Assembly (NCBI RefSeq): GCF_017874575.1
Contig: NZ_JAGGLU010000009.1
Span: forward strand, 22,646 to 86,645
Source of the DNA: Lactobacillus colini
GTDB taxonomy: Bacteria > Bacillota > Bacilli > Lactobacillales > Lactobacillaceae
Length of the DNA: 64,000 bases
Direction of reading: 5' to 3'
A model generated the notes under the pieces. That model was not told the origin of the DNA and did no database searches. It worked only from the letters and a program-made list of their open reading frames with translations. Shown piece after piece: positions 17,543 to 24,905 of the stretch. Position numbers and translations under genes: made by a program. Position 1 is the first letter of the stretch; every line of letters begins with the position of its first letter.

Positions 17543-17659
17543 TTAATCTTTAACTTCCTTAGCTTCATTCATAGCCTTCATAATTGAAGGATTCTTTGAG
17601 TGGCAATCCTTAATCATTTGTAAATCATCTTGGCTTAATTCAACAGTATATTTAGTCAT
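17543..17659 (-). CDS. 38-residue hypothetical protein
   Basis: A minus-strand ATG (17659) follows GAGGAAGAACTT, a strong ribosome-binding site. The product, MTKYTVELSQDDLQMIKDC then HSKNPSIMKAMNEAKEVKD, is charged and helical without a membrane segment or signal. It is convergent with treA and shares the hairpin at 17493-17530. No family is recognised; the clear start site and codon pattern suggest a real small gene. Confidence 0.6.
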   Translation of the reverse strand: MTKYTVELSQDDLQMIKDCHSKNPSIMKAMNEAKEVKD

Positions 17660-17764
17660 AAGTTCTTCCTCACTTCTTAAAAAAATCTACCTTAAATATA
17701 GCACAATGAATCTTTGGTGCAAGGCTTAGCTTTATAAGAATATTTGAAATCATTTACCTTTTTA

Positions 17765-17778
17765 AGAAAACGATTTCA
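17765..17778 (+). promoter_or_regulatory. cre-like site (CcpA) before the TIM-barrel gene
   Basis: AGAAAACGATTTCA is a close match to the catabolite-responsive element (reverse reading TGAAATCGTTTTCT). A TATACT-like -10 lies just downstream (17785-17790), so bound CcpA would be expected to repress. Confidence 0.5.
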
Positions 17779-17918
17779 TGATATTATACTGTTATAGGGT
17801 ATATACCAATTTTTTATTAATAAACTTATCTAATAATGAAGAAAAATATAGATGGGAATAATTTTTTCAAATGTTTAATATTTTTGATAATATTGCTATT
17901 TAATTTAAGGAGAAAACT

Positions 17919-18821
17919 ATGGTAGAAAGACTATTAAGTGCAAGCGCAAGTGAAGTGCTAAAAATGAACGGTAGCGAGCTTAAGCAGAGTATTAAAGCTA
18001 GCGAAGGGCGAACTATTTTAAGTGAGAATGTCGTTGTTGAGCCTTACAGTGGTGGATATTTAACCACATCGGAAGTAGCTGCTGCTTTTGGAGCTGATTT
18101 GATTTTATTGAATGTATTCGATGTTTTTAATCCAAAAGTTAATGGCTTAAATATTGATAATTCTGATGGTATTGTCAGAGAACTGCAAAGGTTAACAGGT
18201 CGTCCAATTGGTGTTAACTTAGAGCCAATTGATGAAGACATAGCTATGGAATCAACCCGTGTTGAAATTGCGCCAGGTAGGCAAGCAACTGTAAAATCAA
18301 TTAAAGAAGCACAGAAATTAGGATTTAATTTTGTTTGCTTTACTGGCAATCCTGGTACAGGTGTTACTAACAAGATGATTGTTAAGGCAATTAAGACTGC
18401 CAAGGATAATTTTAAAGGATTGGTGATTGCGGGGAAGATGCATGGTGCGGGTGTTGATGAATCAGTAGCTGATATTGATTCTGCCAAGGAATTCTTAAAA
18501 GCTGGAGCTGATGTCATTTTAGTACCTGCAGTAGGGACTGTGCCAGGTTTTAGTGCAAGTGAACTAACTGAAATTGTAAAGCTTGTTCATAAGAATGATG
18601 GATTAGTCATGAGTACGATTGGTACTAGTCAAGAAGGCGCAGGTCCACAAGTTATTCAGAATATTGCTTTGCAAAATAAGATTTGTGGTGTAGACATTCA
18701 ACATATTGGGGATGCTGCCTGGGGCTGTCAATCTCCGTTCGAATTTTTGTATCCATTAAGTAAGGCTATTCGAGGTGAGAGTCATACAATTGATAGAATG
18801 GCTAGATCAATAAATAGATAA
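17919..18821 (+). CDS. TIM-barrel protein of the DUF7916 / PEP-phosphonomutase-like group
   Basis: 300 residues that read as an alternating beta/alpha barrel: SENVVVEPYSGGYLTTSEVAAAFGADLILLN, RPIGVNLEP, NFVCFTGNPGTGVTN, GLVIAGKMHGAG and AGADVILVPAVGT each end in strand-loop motifs typical of phosphate or carboxylate-binding barrels. The family occurs in lactobacilli and enterobacteria beside sugar genes and is variously annotated as PEP phosphonomutase or HAD-like; I do not know a proven reaction. TTAAGGAGAAAACT precedes ATG 17919. The cre-like box upstream suggests carbon-source control. It is monocistronic, with its own terminator. Confidence 0.65.
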   Translation: MVERLLSASASEVLKMNGSELKQSIKASEGRTILSENVVVEPYSGGYLTTSEVAAAFGADLILLNVFDVFNPKVNGLNIDNSDGIVRELQRLTGRPIGVNLEPIDEDIAMESTRVEIAPGRQATVKSIKEAQKLGFNFVCFTGNPGTGVTNKMIVKAIKTAKDNFKGLVIAGKMHGAGVDESVADIDSAKEFLKAGADVILVPAVGTVPGFSASELTEIVKLVHKNDGLVMSTIGTSQEGAGPQVIQNIALQNKICGVDIQHIGDAAWGCQSPFEFLYPLSKAIRGESHTIDRMARSINR

Positions 18822-18866
18822 TTAGATAAGAGTTTCTAAGGCGACTTTAGTTCGCTGCATAGAAAT

Positions 18867-18931
18867 AAATTCCCTTTCATGGTTAGTTCAAATGTAAAAA
18901 ATGAACTTTATACATGGAAGGGAATTTTTTT
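18867..18931 (+). terminator. Long hairpin terminator after the TIM-barrel gene
   Basis: A 15-base stem (18867-18881 with 18913-18927, one mismatch) encloses an inner GTTCA/TGAAC stem and ends in T. Confidence 0.85.
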
Positions 18932-19005
18932 ATTCTTAATACTATTAAGTTGGAGAATCACTTCAAAAGAATTAAAAGGACCGAAGTAGAAATGAAATCT
19001 TAACT

Positions 19006-19104
19006 TCAATAATTACCAGCTAAAAAGTCAGAAATGTAGACAATCGGGATGCCATCAATGATTCCTTCATCTAGTTTACGATTTGTAACAACTGATAAAT
19101 ATAT
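19006..19104 (-). pseudogene. Possible C-terminal protein remnant
   Basis: The 18822-19272 gap has no intact gene. On its minus strand a short open stretch reads VVTNRKLDEGIIDGIPIVYI then SDFLAGNY before a stop at 19008-19006. It has the look of a real strand-helix end rather than random translation. No start is present and the parent family was not identified. The remainder of the gap shows only promoter-like AT DNA. Confidence 0.25.
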
Positions 19105-19272
19105 TTACGTTTATATCAAATGGTTATGGCATCGATAGAATTTGCAAAATATAAATTTCTATAGAAATCGCTTACTTATACTTGAAGATGATGTAAAATG
19201 TTAACTAACATCATAAAAATGTTATATGTTACAAAATGGACTTGTAAATAATATTAAGAGCGAGGTACTACT

Positions 19273-20355
19273 ATGGATAAACAAGAAGAAATCAAAATGC
19301 TCAAGGCCTTCTCAAATGCAAATTCAACTTCTGGATTTGAGGAAGAATTTGTTAAATTATTTAAGGATAGTGTTAGTGAAATTGCTAACGTCGAAATTGA
19401 CGGTATGCTAAATTTATACGCATCTAAGAAGGAAAACAAGGGCAATCGACCAGTAATTCAACTTGATGCTCACTCTGATGCTGTAGGTTTTATTACTCAA
19501 GCAATTAGACCTAATGGCTTAATCAAGTTTGTTCCGCTTGGTGGCTGGGTTAAATATAATATCCCCGCCTTAAAGGTCAAGGTTAGAAATCGTGATGGCG
19601 AATATATTCCTGGCGTTGTAGCTACTAAGCCGCCTCACTTTATGACTGCAAGTGAAAGAAATAATGTCCCAGAAGTTAGTGACATGTCAATTGATGTTGG
19701 CTCACTTAGCAGAGAAGAGACAATCAATGATTTTAAGATTGACACAGGCTGCCCAATCTTTGTCGATGTGGACTGTCAATATAATGAAAAGAGCGGCTTA
19801 TTCTTTGGTAAGGATTTTGATGACCGGTTTGGTGCTGGGGCAATGGTTGATGTCTTAGACAGTCTAAAAGGAGAAGAGATTAACTTCGACCTAGTAGCTG
19901 CCTTATCTGCTCAAGAGGAAGTTGGCTTGCGTGGTGCTTATGTAACAGCCAGAAAGGTTAAGCCAGACTTGTGTATCGTTCTTGAAAGCTGCCCAGCAGA
20001 TGATACCTTTGAACCAGATTGGCTCTCTCAGACTGGCCTTAAGCGTGGACCAATGATTAGGGATATGGATACGACCTTCTTGCCAAATCCTAAGTTCCAA
20101 CAATATGCTTGCGACTTAGCTGATAAGAACAATATTCCTTATACCCGTTCAGTTAGAACCGGTGGTGGGCAAGATGGGGCTGCTATTTACTATGAAAATG
20201 CGGCTCCGACAATTGTAATTGGTATTCCCGTTCGTTATGAACACTCACCATATTGCTTTAGCGCATACAAGGACTTTAAGGCTTCGGTAGATTTAGCTAC
20301 AGCTATTATTCGTGATATGACTCAAGAGAAGTTAGATAGCTTCAAGCTCTTATAG
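19273..20355 (+). CDS. M42-family aminopeptidase
   Basis: 360 residues with all metal-ligand motifs of M42 glutamyl/leucyl-type aminopeptidases: LDAHSDAVGF (first metal His/Asp), GKDFDDRFGAGA (bridging Asp), SAQEEVGLRGA (catalytic Glu pair), VLESCPADD and RYEHSPYCF (final His). Such enzymes form dodecameric tetrahedral cytoplasmic particles and trim peptides, which suits a proteolytic, amino-acid-auxotrophic lactobacillus. ATG 19273 follows GAGCGAGG. It is transcribed alone, with a terminator at 20364. Confidence 0.9.
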   Translation: MDKQEEIKMLKAFSNANSTSGFEEEFVKLFKDSVSEIANVEIDGMLNLYASKKENKGNRPVIQLDAHSDAVGFITQAIRPNGLIKFVPLGGWVKYNIPALKVKVRNRDGEYIPGVVATKPPHFMTASERNNVPEVSDMSIDVGSLSREETINDFKIDTGCPIFVDVDCQYNEKSGLFFGKDFDDRFGAGAMVDVLDSLKGEEINFDLVAALSAQEEVGLRGAYVTARKVKPDLCIVLESCPADDTFEPDWLSQTGLKRGPMIRDMDTTFLPNPKFQQYACDLADKNNIPYTRSVRTGGGQDGAAIYYENAAPTIVIGIPVRYEHSPYCFSAYKDFKASVDLATAIIRDMTQEKLDSFKLL

Positions 20356-20363
20356 TTGATAAG

Positions 20364-20406
20364 AAGATAAATGTTTAAGTGCAATGCTTAGCATTTATCT
20401 TTTTTA
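20364..20406 (+). terminator. Terminator of the M42 peptidase gene
   Basis: AAGATAAATG (20364-20373) pairs perfectly with CATTTATCTT (20392-20401), followed by T. Confidence 0.85.
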
Positions 20407-20512
20407 TGTCTTATAACTATTGACTACCAAAAAATATAGTAGAAAAAATAATGCTTTTTTTGTTAATATTTTCTAGGAATTATAAAACGTAATATTGAAG
20501 GGAAACACAAAA

Positions 20513-21091
20513 ATGTCAAAAACAATCTATCTTATCCGCCATGGCCAGACCTTATTTAACTTGCATCATAAAACTCAAGGGCGCGTAGATTCTCCATTAA
20601 CTGATTTAGGAATTCGTCAAGCTCAAGCTACCAGAGATTACTTTAAAGATAATGGAATTAGCTTTGATAAAGCATTTTGTTCTACGCAAGAGAGAGCTAG
20701 CGATACTCTTGAGATTATTACTAATAATCAGATGACTTATGAGCGATTGAAGGATCTACGTGAGAAGTCGTACGGTATTTATGAAGGACAAGACGAATAT
20801 ACCTTGCCTTGGAACAGGGGACTATCTCGCAATACTGATCCATCAATGGAAGCAGATGATGACGTAGTAAAGAGAATGGAAAAGGCAATCGAGTATATTC
20901 TCACTAAGATGGAAGATGGTGAGAGTGCAATTGTAGTTGGTCATGGTGACATTCTTGCTCAATATGCAAGACAGCATAATAAGCGTGTCCAGTTTAAAAT
21001 GTTTAAAAATTGTGCGGTAGCTAAAATGAAAGCAGAAAACGGTAGTGTTGAAATGATGAATTATGTTTGGCCAGCAGTAAATATTTTATAA
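20513..21091 (+). CDS. Histidine phosphatase family protein
   Basis: 192 residues from ATG 20513; TTGAAGGGAAAC just upstream provides the ribosome-binding site, and the longer TTG start at 20495 would remove it. The catalytic RHG is residues 9-11 (YLIRHGQT), the second histidine lies in VVGHGDIL, and SPLTDLGIRQAQATR plus STQERASDTLEI are standard. It is a cytoplasmic phosphoglycerate-mutase-like phosphatase of unknown substrate. It is the intact relative of the interrupted gene at 5838; both share the xxQGxxDSPLTDxGIxQA block. Confidence 0.9.
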   Translation: MSKTIYLIRHGQTLFNLHHKTQGRVDSPLTDLGIRQAQATRDYFKDNGISFDKAFCSTQERASDTLEIITNNQMTYERLKDLREKSYGIYEGQDEYTLPWNRGLSRNTDPSMEADDDVVKRMEKAIEYILTKMEDGESAIVVGHGDILAQYARQHNKRVQFKMFKNCAVAKMKAENGSVEMMNYVWPAVNIL

Positions 21092-21099
21092 TTAAAAAA

Positions 21100-21134
21100 C
21101 AGGCTCCATGTATAGGATTGGAGGCTGCTTTTTT
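21100..21134 (+). terminator. Terminator of the histidine phosphatase gene
   Basis: CAGGCTCC (21100-21107) pairs with GGAGGCTG (21120-21127, one mismatch), followed by six T. Confidence 0.75.
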
Positions 21135-21156
21135 CTATACGAGTTTTCACAGCTAA

Positions 21157-21210
21157 GTTACATTATTACATTAATGTAACAAAAACCATAAATGTTACAA
21201 GCATGTAACA
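21157..21210 (+). promoter_or_regulatory. Cluster of WalR-like boxes upstream of the first apf gene
   Basis: TGTTAC-AAGCA-TGTAAC at 21193-21209 fits the WalR (YycF) consensus TGTWAH-N5-TGTWAH exactly. A second box on the minus strand (TGTTAC-ATTAA-TGTAAT, 21181-21165) also fits, with another GTTACA half-site at 21157-21162. WalR controls wall-remodelling genes in Firmicutes, matching the Apf gene downstream. Binding is inferred. Confidence 0.6.
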
Positions 21211-21338
21211 AAACGGCGCAATTCCTTAATCTTAAAACTTGTTTGTGTTACTTGTGTGCAATATTAGGCCAGTAATATATAGCTTGTCACTTGAAGCAAG
21301 ACACAAGAAAAATTTTATATTAATTAGACGAAAAAAAC

Positions 21339-22171
21339 TTGCTTCGGAATTCGATTTATTTTTTAAAGGAGACTTTTATTTTGAAGAATTATAAATCCAT
21401 CAATTTTAAATCTGTCCTCACTAAAACTTTTATGGCTGCAGGTATTGCAGCAACTGGTCTTACTGTAGCTAACATGAACACTAACAAGGCTCAAGCTGCC
21501 GTAACTTCACAAGACCCATCTGTTGTTACTATCAAGGCAGCTAGCGTAGTAGTTAGAAGAAGTGCTTCTGACTATGCAGCAACTAATGGTCAGGTATTAA
21601 ACCGCGCAACTTCATGGAAGGTTATCGACGCAACTAACGATGCATATGGCCAAAGATGGTACGACTTAGGTAAGAACCAATGGGTCAAGGCTTCAGATAC
21701 TGTTGCTGGTTACCATACTGTAGCTGCATACAGCGCATCAACTTCAACTAACACAACTAACACTTCCTCTGTAGCAACTACTTCAAATAACAGCTACAAT
21801 TACAACAATAATTCAAATAGTTACTCATCATACAGCTACTCAACTCCTAAGAGTAATTACACTAGTGTAACTACTACTGTTACCTCAACTTCAAGCTACA
21901 CTTCAACTGCATCTGGTTCAGAAGCAGCAGCTAAGGCTTGGATTGCTAACAGAGAATCTGGTGGTTCATACTCAGCAACTAATGGTCAATACATTGGTAA
22001 GTATCAATTATCTGCAGCTTACTTGAATGGTGATTACTCAGCAGCTAACCAAGAGCGTGTTGCCGACAACTACGTAAAATCCCGTTACGGTTCATGGTCA
22101 GCAGCTAAGAGCTTCTGGCTAGCTAATGGTTGGTACTAAGATTCACTAATTGCTCCAAAATTCGATTTATT
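21339..22171 (+). repeat. 22-base direct repeats flanking the first apf coding region
   Basis: TTGCTTCGGAATTCGATTTATT (21339-21360), just before the ribosome-binding site, recurs with three changes at 22150-22171, ten bases after the stop codon. The right halves (AATTCGATTTATT) are identical. Confidence 0.6.
21381..22139 (+). CDS. apf: Aggregation-promoting factor (Apf-like), copy 1
   Basis: 252 residues from TTG 21381, eight bases after AAAGGAGA; earlier in-frame starts lack a ribosome-binding site. A signal peptide (KSVLTKTFMAAGIAATGLTV) ends near residue 39 at QAAVT. An SH3/SLAP-like segment follows (VVVRRSASDYAA, WYDLGKNQWVKASDT), then a Ser/Thr/Asn/Tyr-rich linker. The conserved C-terminal domain (residues ~185-252, AAAKAWIANRESGGSYSATN to SFWLANGWY) is the Apf/resuscitation-factor-like fold with the catalytic-type Glu in RESGGSY. 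Apf proteins are abundant, non-covalently bound surface proteins needed for cell shape and coaggregation in the gasseri/johnsonii group. WalR-like boxes lie upstream. Confidence 0.9.
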   Translation: MKNYKSINFKSVLTKTFMAAGIAATGLTVANMNTNKAQAAVTSQDPSVVTIKAASVVVRRSASDYAATNGQVLNRATSWKVIDATNDAYGQRWYDLGKNQWVKASDTVAGYHTVAAYSASTSTNTTNTSSVATTSNNSYNYNNNSNSYSSYSYSTPKSNYTSVTTTVTSTSSYTSTASGSEAAAKAWIANRESGGSYSATNGQYIGKYQLSAAYLNGDYSAANQERVADNYVKSRYGSWSAAKSFWLANGWY

Positions 22172-22192
22172 CTAGTTTAAAATTCGTGTTAA

Positions 22193-22225
22193 GAATCGTC
22201 CTATATTAGGGACGGTTCTTTTTTT
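22193..22225 (+). terminator. Terminator of apf copy 1
   Basis: GAATCGTCC pairs with GGACGGTTC (one G-T pair), followed by seven T. Confidence 0.85.
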
Positions 22226-22250
22226 GCAAGGTGAAAAAATCCCCAAATTA

Positions 22251-22289
22251 AAAGACGCTAGGAATTTTGCTTCTTCCTTAGCGTCCTTT
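22251..22289 (-). terminator. Terminator of the GNAT gene (minus strand)
   Basis: AAAGACGCTAGGAA (22251-22264) pairs with TTCCTTAGCGTCCTTT (22274-22289) apart from a bulge. It lies directly after the minus-strand GNAT stop. Confidence 0.7.
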
Positions 22290-22294
22290 GTTCT

Positions 22295-22867
22295 TTAATG
22301 GGATAATTCTTTAATCATATGGTCATAATTACGAGTACCAATGATCATGGTATTCTTAACTTTAAATCCCTTGTGAAGGTATAATTGCTGGGCACGTGGA
22401 TTCTCTTGGTCAACATTTAGACTAAGTATCTTGTAGCCTTTTTGCTTAGCTACCTTTTCAGCTTCGTCTAATAACTTGCTGGCATATCCCTGTCCCCAGT
22501 AGTCGGGGTGGACTGCTAGGGCATCAATGTACCATTCATGTGGCCATGCTTCTTGGTCGGTAAATATTTCAGTAGAAATTGGTAAATCAACCTTAGCATA
22601 AGCATGACGTAAGACAACGTCGATAATTTTTTGATCATGGTAGGGATACATATCAAGAATAGCGGTGATTTTTTGACTGCTATTTTCAGCTACCCAAATT
22701 CGCCGATATGAATAGCGATAATCTTCTGATATAAATCCCAGCTTCATTAGATTGTAGAATTGATCTTCAGGCAGGGATTCAATTGATTTCATCTGCATTT
22801 CGTCAAAAATCTGTTTAAGAATGGGATATACAAATGGAAAATCTGCTTTTTTGGCTTTTCTAATCAT
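22295..22867 (-). CDS. GNAT-family N-acetyltransferase
   Basis: 190 residues. MIRKAKKADFPFVYPI opens the domain; EWYIDALAVHPDYWGQGYASKLLDEAE contains the acetyl-CoA loop (Q-G-Y-A), and SLNVDQENPRAQQLYLHKGF is the typical last strand-helix. It is a cytoplasmic acetyltransferase of unknown substrate. It lies between the two apf genes, convergent with copy 1, and has its own ATG with AGAAAGTAGG upstream on the minus strand. Confidence 0.88.
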   Translation of the reverse strand: MIRKAKKADFPFVYPILKQIFDEMQMKSIESLPEDQFYNLMKLGFISEDYRYSYRRIWVAENSSQKITAILDMYPYHDQKIIDVVLRHAYAKVDLPISTEIFTDQEAWPHEWYIDALAVHPDYWGQGYASKLLDEAEKVAKQKGYKILSLNVDQENPRAQQLYLHKGFKVKNTMIIGTRNYDHMIKELSH

Positions 22868-22907
22868 TTTTACCTACTTTCTATTCTTATGACTAAGAAT
22901 ACCACAC

Positions 22908-22939
22908 AAAAAAAGAGAGTTTCAATTCCGAAACTCTCC
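22908..22939 (-). terminator. Terminator of apf copy 2 (minus strand)
   Basis: GAGAGTTTC (22915-22923) pairs perfectly with GAAACTCTC (22930-22938). On the minus strand it ends in seven T. Confidence 0.85.
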
Positions 22940-22963
22940 ATGATGTTAAGTATGAATTAATGT

Positions 22964-23593
22964 TTAGTACCAACCGTGACGGATCCAGAAGTTCTTAGCA
23001 TTAACCCATGAACCGTAACGAGATTTAACGTAGTTATTAGCAACACGTTCTTGGTTAGCAGGTGAGTAGTCGCCGTGTAAGTAAGCGGAGCTTAATTGAT
23101 ACTTACCAATGTATTGACCATTGCGGGCGTAGTAATTGTTACCTGATTCACGCATTGCAATCCAAGCTTTAGCTGCTGCTTCAGCACTAGTAGGTGCTTG
23201 AGAAACGGCTTTTTTGCTCTTTTTTGCTTTCTTCTTAGTAGTCTTTTGGGCTTTTTTAGCAGCTGAGGTTAAATTACCCATAATAGTATCATCAGCTTTG
23301 ATCCATTGGTTTTCACCAATTTTGAACCACATATGTCCTTCAGCATCAACAGCTGAACTAGTATAGTTGTAGTGAGCACCATACATAGCAGTGTGACCTG
23401 TGAAAGAACCCTTGTAGTAAGAAGTCCAAATCTTAGCACCGGCTTTTGAATCGACAGTGATCTTCTTAGTCTTTAATGTAGTTGCAGCATCTGCAGTATG
23501 TGCAGGAGTAGTTGTGTTAATAGCTACAACACCAGTGAATGCAAGAGCAGCACCAGCAGTTAATTTAATTAAGATTGATTTGAACTTATTCAA
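22964..23593 (-). CDS. apf: Aggregation-promoting factor (Apf-like), copy 2
   Basis: 209 residues starting at TTG (23593-23591) after CGAGGAGAATTAAC. The signal peptide (KFKSILIKLTAGAALAFTGVVA) ends near ADAATT. An SH3/SLAP-like part includes MWFKIGENQWIKADDT. A Lys-rich linker (KKAQKTTKKKAKKSKK) replaces the Ser/Asn/Tyr linker of copy 1. The C-terminal domain from EAAAKAWIAMRESGNNYYARN to NFWIRHGWY is nearly that of copy 1. The basic linker may hold the protein to teichoic acids. The two copies face each other across a GNAT gene. A WalR-like box precedes this gene too. Confidence 0.9.
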   Translation of the reverse strand: MNKFKSILIKLTAGAALAFTGVVAINTTTPAHTADAATTLKTKKITVDSKAGAKIWTSYYKGSFTGHTAMYGAHYNYTSSAVDAEGHMWFKIGENQWIKADDTIMGNLTSAAKKAQKTTKKKAKKSKKAVSQAPTSAEAAAKAWIAMRESGNNYYARNGQYIGKYQLSSAYLHGDYSPANQERVANNYVKSRYGSWVNAKNFWIRHGWY

Positions 23594-23682
23594 AGTTAAT
23601 TCTCCTCGTAGATTTTTAAGTTAATAATTAATATTAATAAATTGTTGTTCGTAATCGACAAGCTTAATAATACGAGGTGATT

Positions 23683-23699
23683 GTTGCAGTTCTGTTACA
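23683..23699 (-). promoter_or_regulatory. WalR-like box upstream of apf copy 2
   Basis: Read on the minus strand, TGTAAC-AGAAC-TGCAAC fits TGTWAH-N5-TGTWAH with one mismatch in the second half-site. It lies about 90 bases before the TTG start. Confidence 0.45.
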
Positions 23700-23763
23700 G
23701 AATAAAGACTATCAGGTTATAAAGCTGTGAAAATAGGGTCATTTTTTGTAATAAAGTCAAATT

Positions 23764-24555
23764 TTAAGCGAAATCTGCTAAAATTTGAGCAAAATTGGGG
23801 TAATTCCCTTCTTGCGGAACCACGTGAAACTTATCTTTAGTGATATGAAACAGTTTAGTTGTTAGATAAGGGTGACCAATTTCATTTAGCATATCAATAT
23901 CTTCAATTAATCCACCAAATGCAATGCAGTCTTTTAAGTCAATTGCAAAGTAATCAGCCATAATTTTGACAGCTTTTAAGCGTGAAACGTCAGGTGCTAA
24001 GATGTCTAAAGTTTCGTTATTGAAGAATACTGTAGTGAGATTATCTAATTGGAAAGCTTCTTTTTGAACTTTAAGTAAATCAGCATGATTACCAATAATG
24101 GAAATTTTGTGGACGCCTTTAAGTTCTTTAAGATGTTCAATTGTAGTAGGGAAAGGTTTAACTTGTAGATAAGCACTCAATTTTTTGATTATTGGATTAT
24201 CATTGTCTTGAGTTAGCCAATTGTAGCCACTATAGATATTCCAGATTAAGTTAGGATATTTTTCTACTATATTACAGATCTTAATTGCAGTATCAACTTG
24301 CATGAATTGAGAATTAAGCACTTGTCCCATTTCATCGAGGACAAGTGCACCATTATAGGCAATGAGCGGAGAAGCGGTTGTAATTTTTTCAATTACGTTC
24401 AACATTGCCTTTGGCATCCTATTAGACACTGGTATGAATAAGTTGCCATGAATAATTTGCTTTCTAATTGCTAAAATTGTTTCATTATTCAATGAATAGT
24501 CAGGACTAACTAACGTATCATCAATTTCACTAAAAATAAGTCTAGGATTTGTCAT
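23764..24555 (-). CDS. Cof-type HAD protein with altered catalytic motifs
   Basis: 263 residues with the length and layout of Cof/YbiV-type sugar-phosphate phosphatases: a Rossmann core at both ends, cap domain ~85-185. Motif I reads SEIDDTL (Glu10, Asp12) where the nucleophile should be Asp in DxDGT. Motif III has Arg192 in place of the usual Lys (DVSRLKAV). Motif IV reads FGGLIEDIDML, with Gly215 and Glu218 replacing the Asp and Asn of GDxxND. Ser44 and Arg46 (VSNRM) remain. The frame is intact and well translated, so it looks like a retained pseudo-phosphatase or binding protein, not a recent pseudogene. Substrate unknown. Confidence 0.8.
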   Translation of the reverse strand: MTNPRLIFSEIDDTLVSPDYSLNNETILAIRKQIIHGNLFIPVSNRMPKAMLNVIEKITTASPLIAYNGALVLDEMGQVLNSQFMQVDTAIKICNIVEKYPNLIWNIYSGYNWLTQDNDNPIIKKLSAYLQVKPFPTTIEHLKELKGVHKISIIGNHADLLKVQKEAFQLDNLTTVFFNNETLDILAPDVSRLKAVKIMADYFAIDLKDCIAFGGLIEDIDMLNEIGHPYLTTKLFHITKDKFHVVPQEGNYPNFAQILADFA

Positions 24556-24621
24556 AAAAAGCCTCTTTTCTGATGAAAATTATAGCAAAAAACAAAAAAT
24601 TAAAAAAAGTTTATTTTTTTG

Positions 24622-24650
24622 TTGACAAGATATCCAAAAATCAGTATAGT
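24622..24650 (+). promoter_or_regulatory. Promoter of tRNA-Gln copy 1
   Basis: TTGACA (24622-24627) and TATAGT (24645-24650), spaced 17 bases, precede the tRNA by about 70 bases. Confidence 0.75.
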
Positions 24651-24680
24651 ATTAATTGTTGATTGGCTAAGTCAATCAAA

Positions 24681-24791
24681 TGGTAATTAAGTTGAACAAC
24701 AAGTAAAAGTTCAATGAATTGGGTTATAGCCAAGTGGTAAGGCAATGGTTTTTGGTACCATCATGCGCTGGTTCGAATCCAGCTAACCCAA
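24681..24791 (+). repeat. Direct repeat, copy 1 (tRNA-Gln plus 39-base leader)
   Basis: The leader TGGTAATTAAGTTGAACAAC... and the complete tRNA-Gln recur at 28193-28302; the only difference is one extra A in the leader of this copy. Identity ends right after the tRNA. Confidence 0.9.
24720..24791 (+). tRNA. tRNA-Gln (TTG), copy 1
   Basis: 72 bases. Acceptor TGGGTTA pairs with TAACCCA; the anticodon stem ATGGT/ACCAT encloses loop TTTTGGT with anticodon TTG; the T loop is TTCGAAT. Discriminator A, no encoded CCA. Followed by a GTCAGGTCG/TGACCTGAC hairpin and T run (24798-24825) that should terminate it. Confidence 0.95.
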
Positions 24792-24905
24792 TAAGACAAG
24801 TCAGGTCGTATGACCTGACTTTTTTTATATATTTTTTAAGTTTTCGACCTGAATCAATACTATAATTAATTGAAGTAAGAATTGTAATGTTATGGAGTAA
24901 ATAAA

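Noticed and set aside
18044..18517. 157-codon minus-strand frame inside the TIM-barrel gene
   Set aside because: It mirrors codon bias of the real gene and shows no domain or ribosome-binding site.
21130..21240. CRISPR-like array from the repeated TTACAT/TGTAAC motifs
   Set aside because: Half-sites are 6-7 bases with irregular spacing and palindromic; they fit transcription-factor boxes better.
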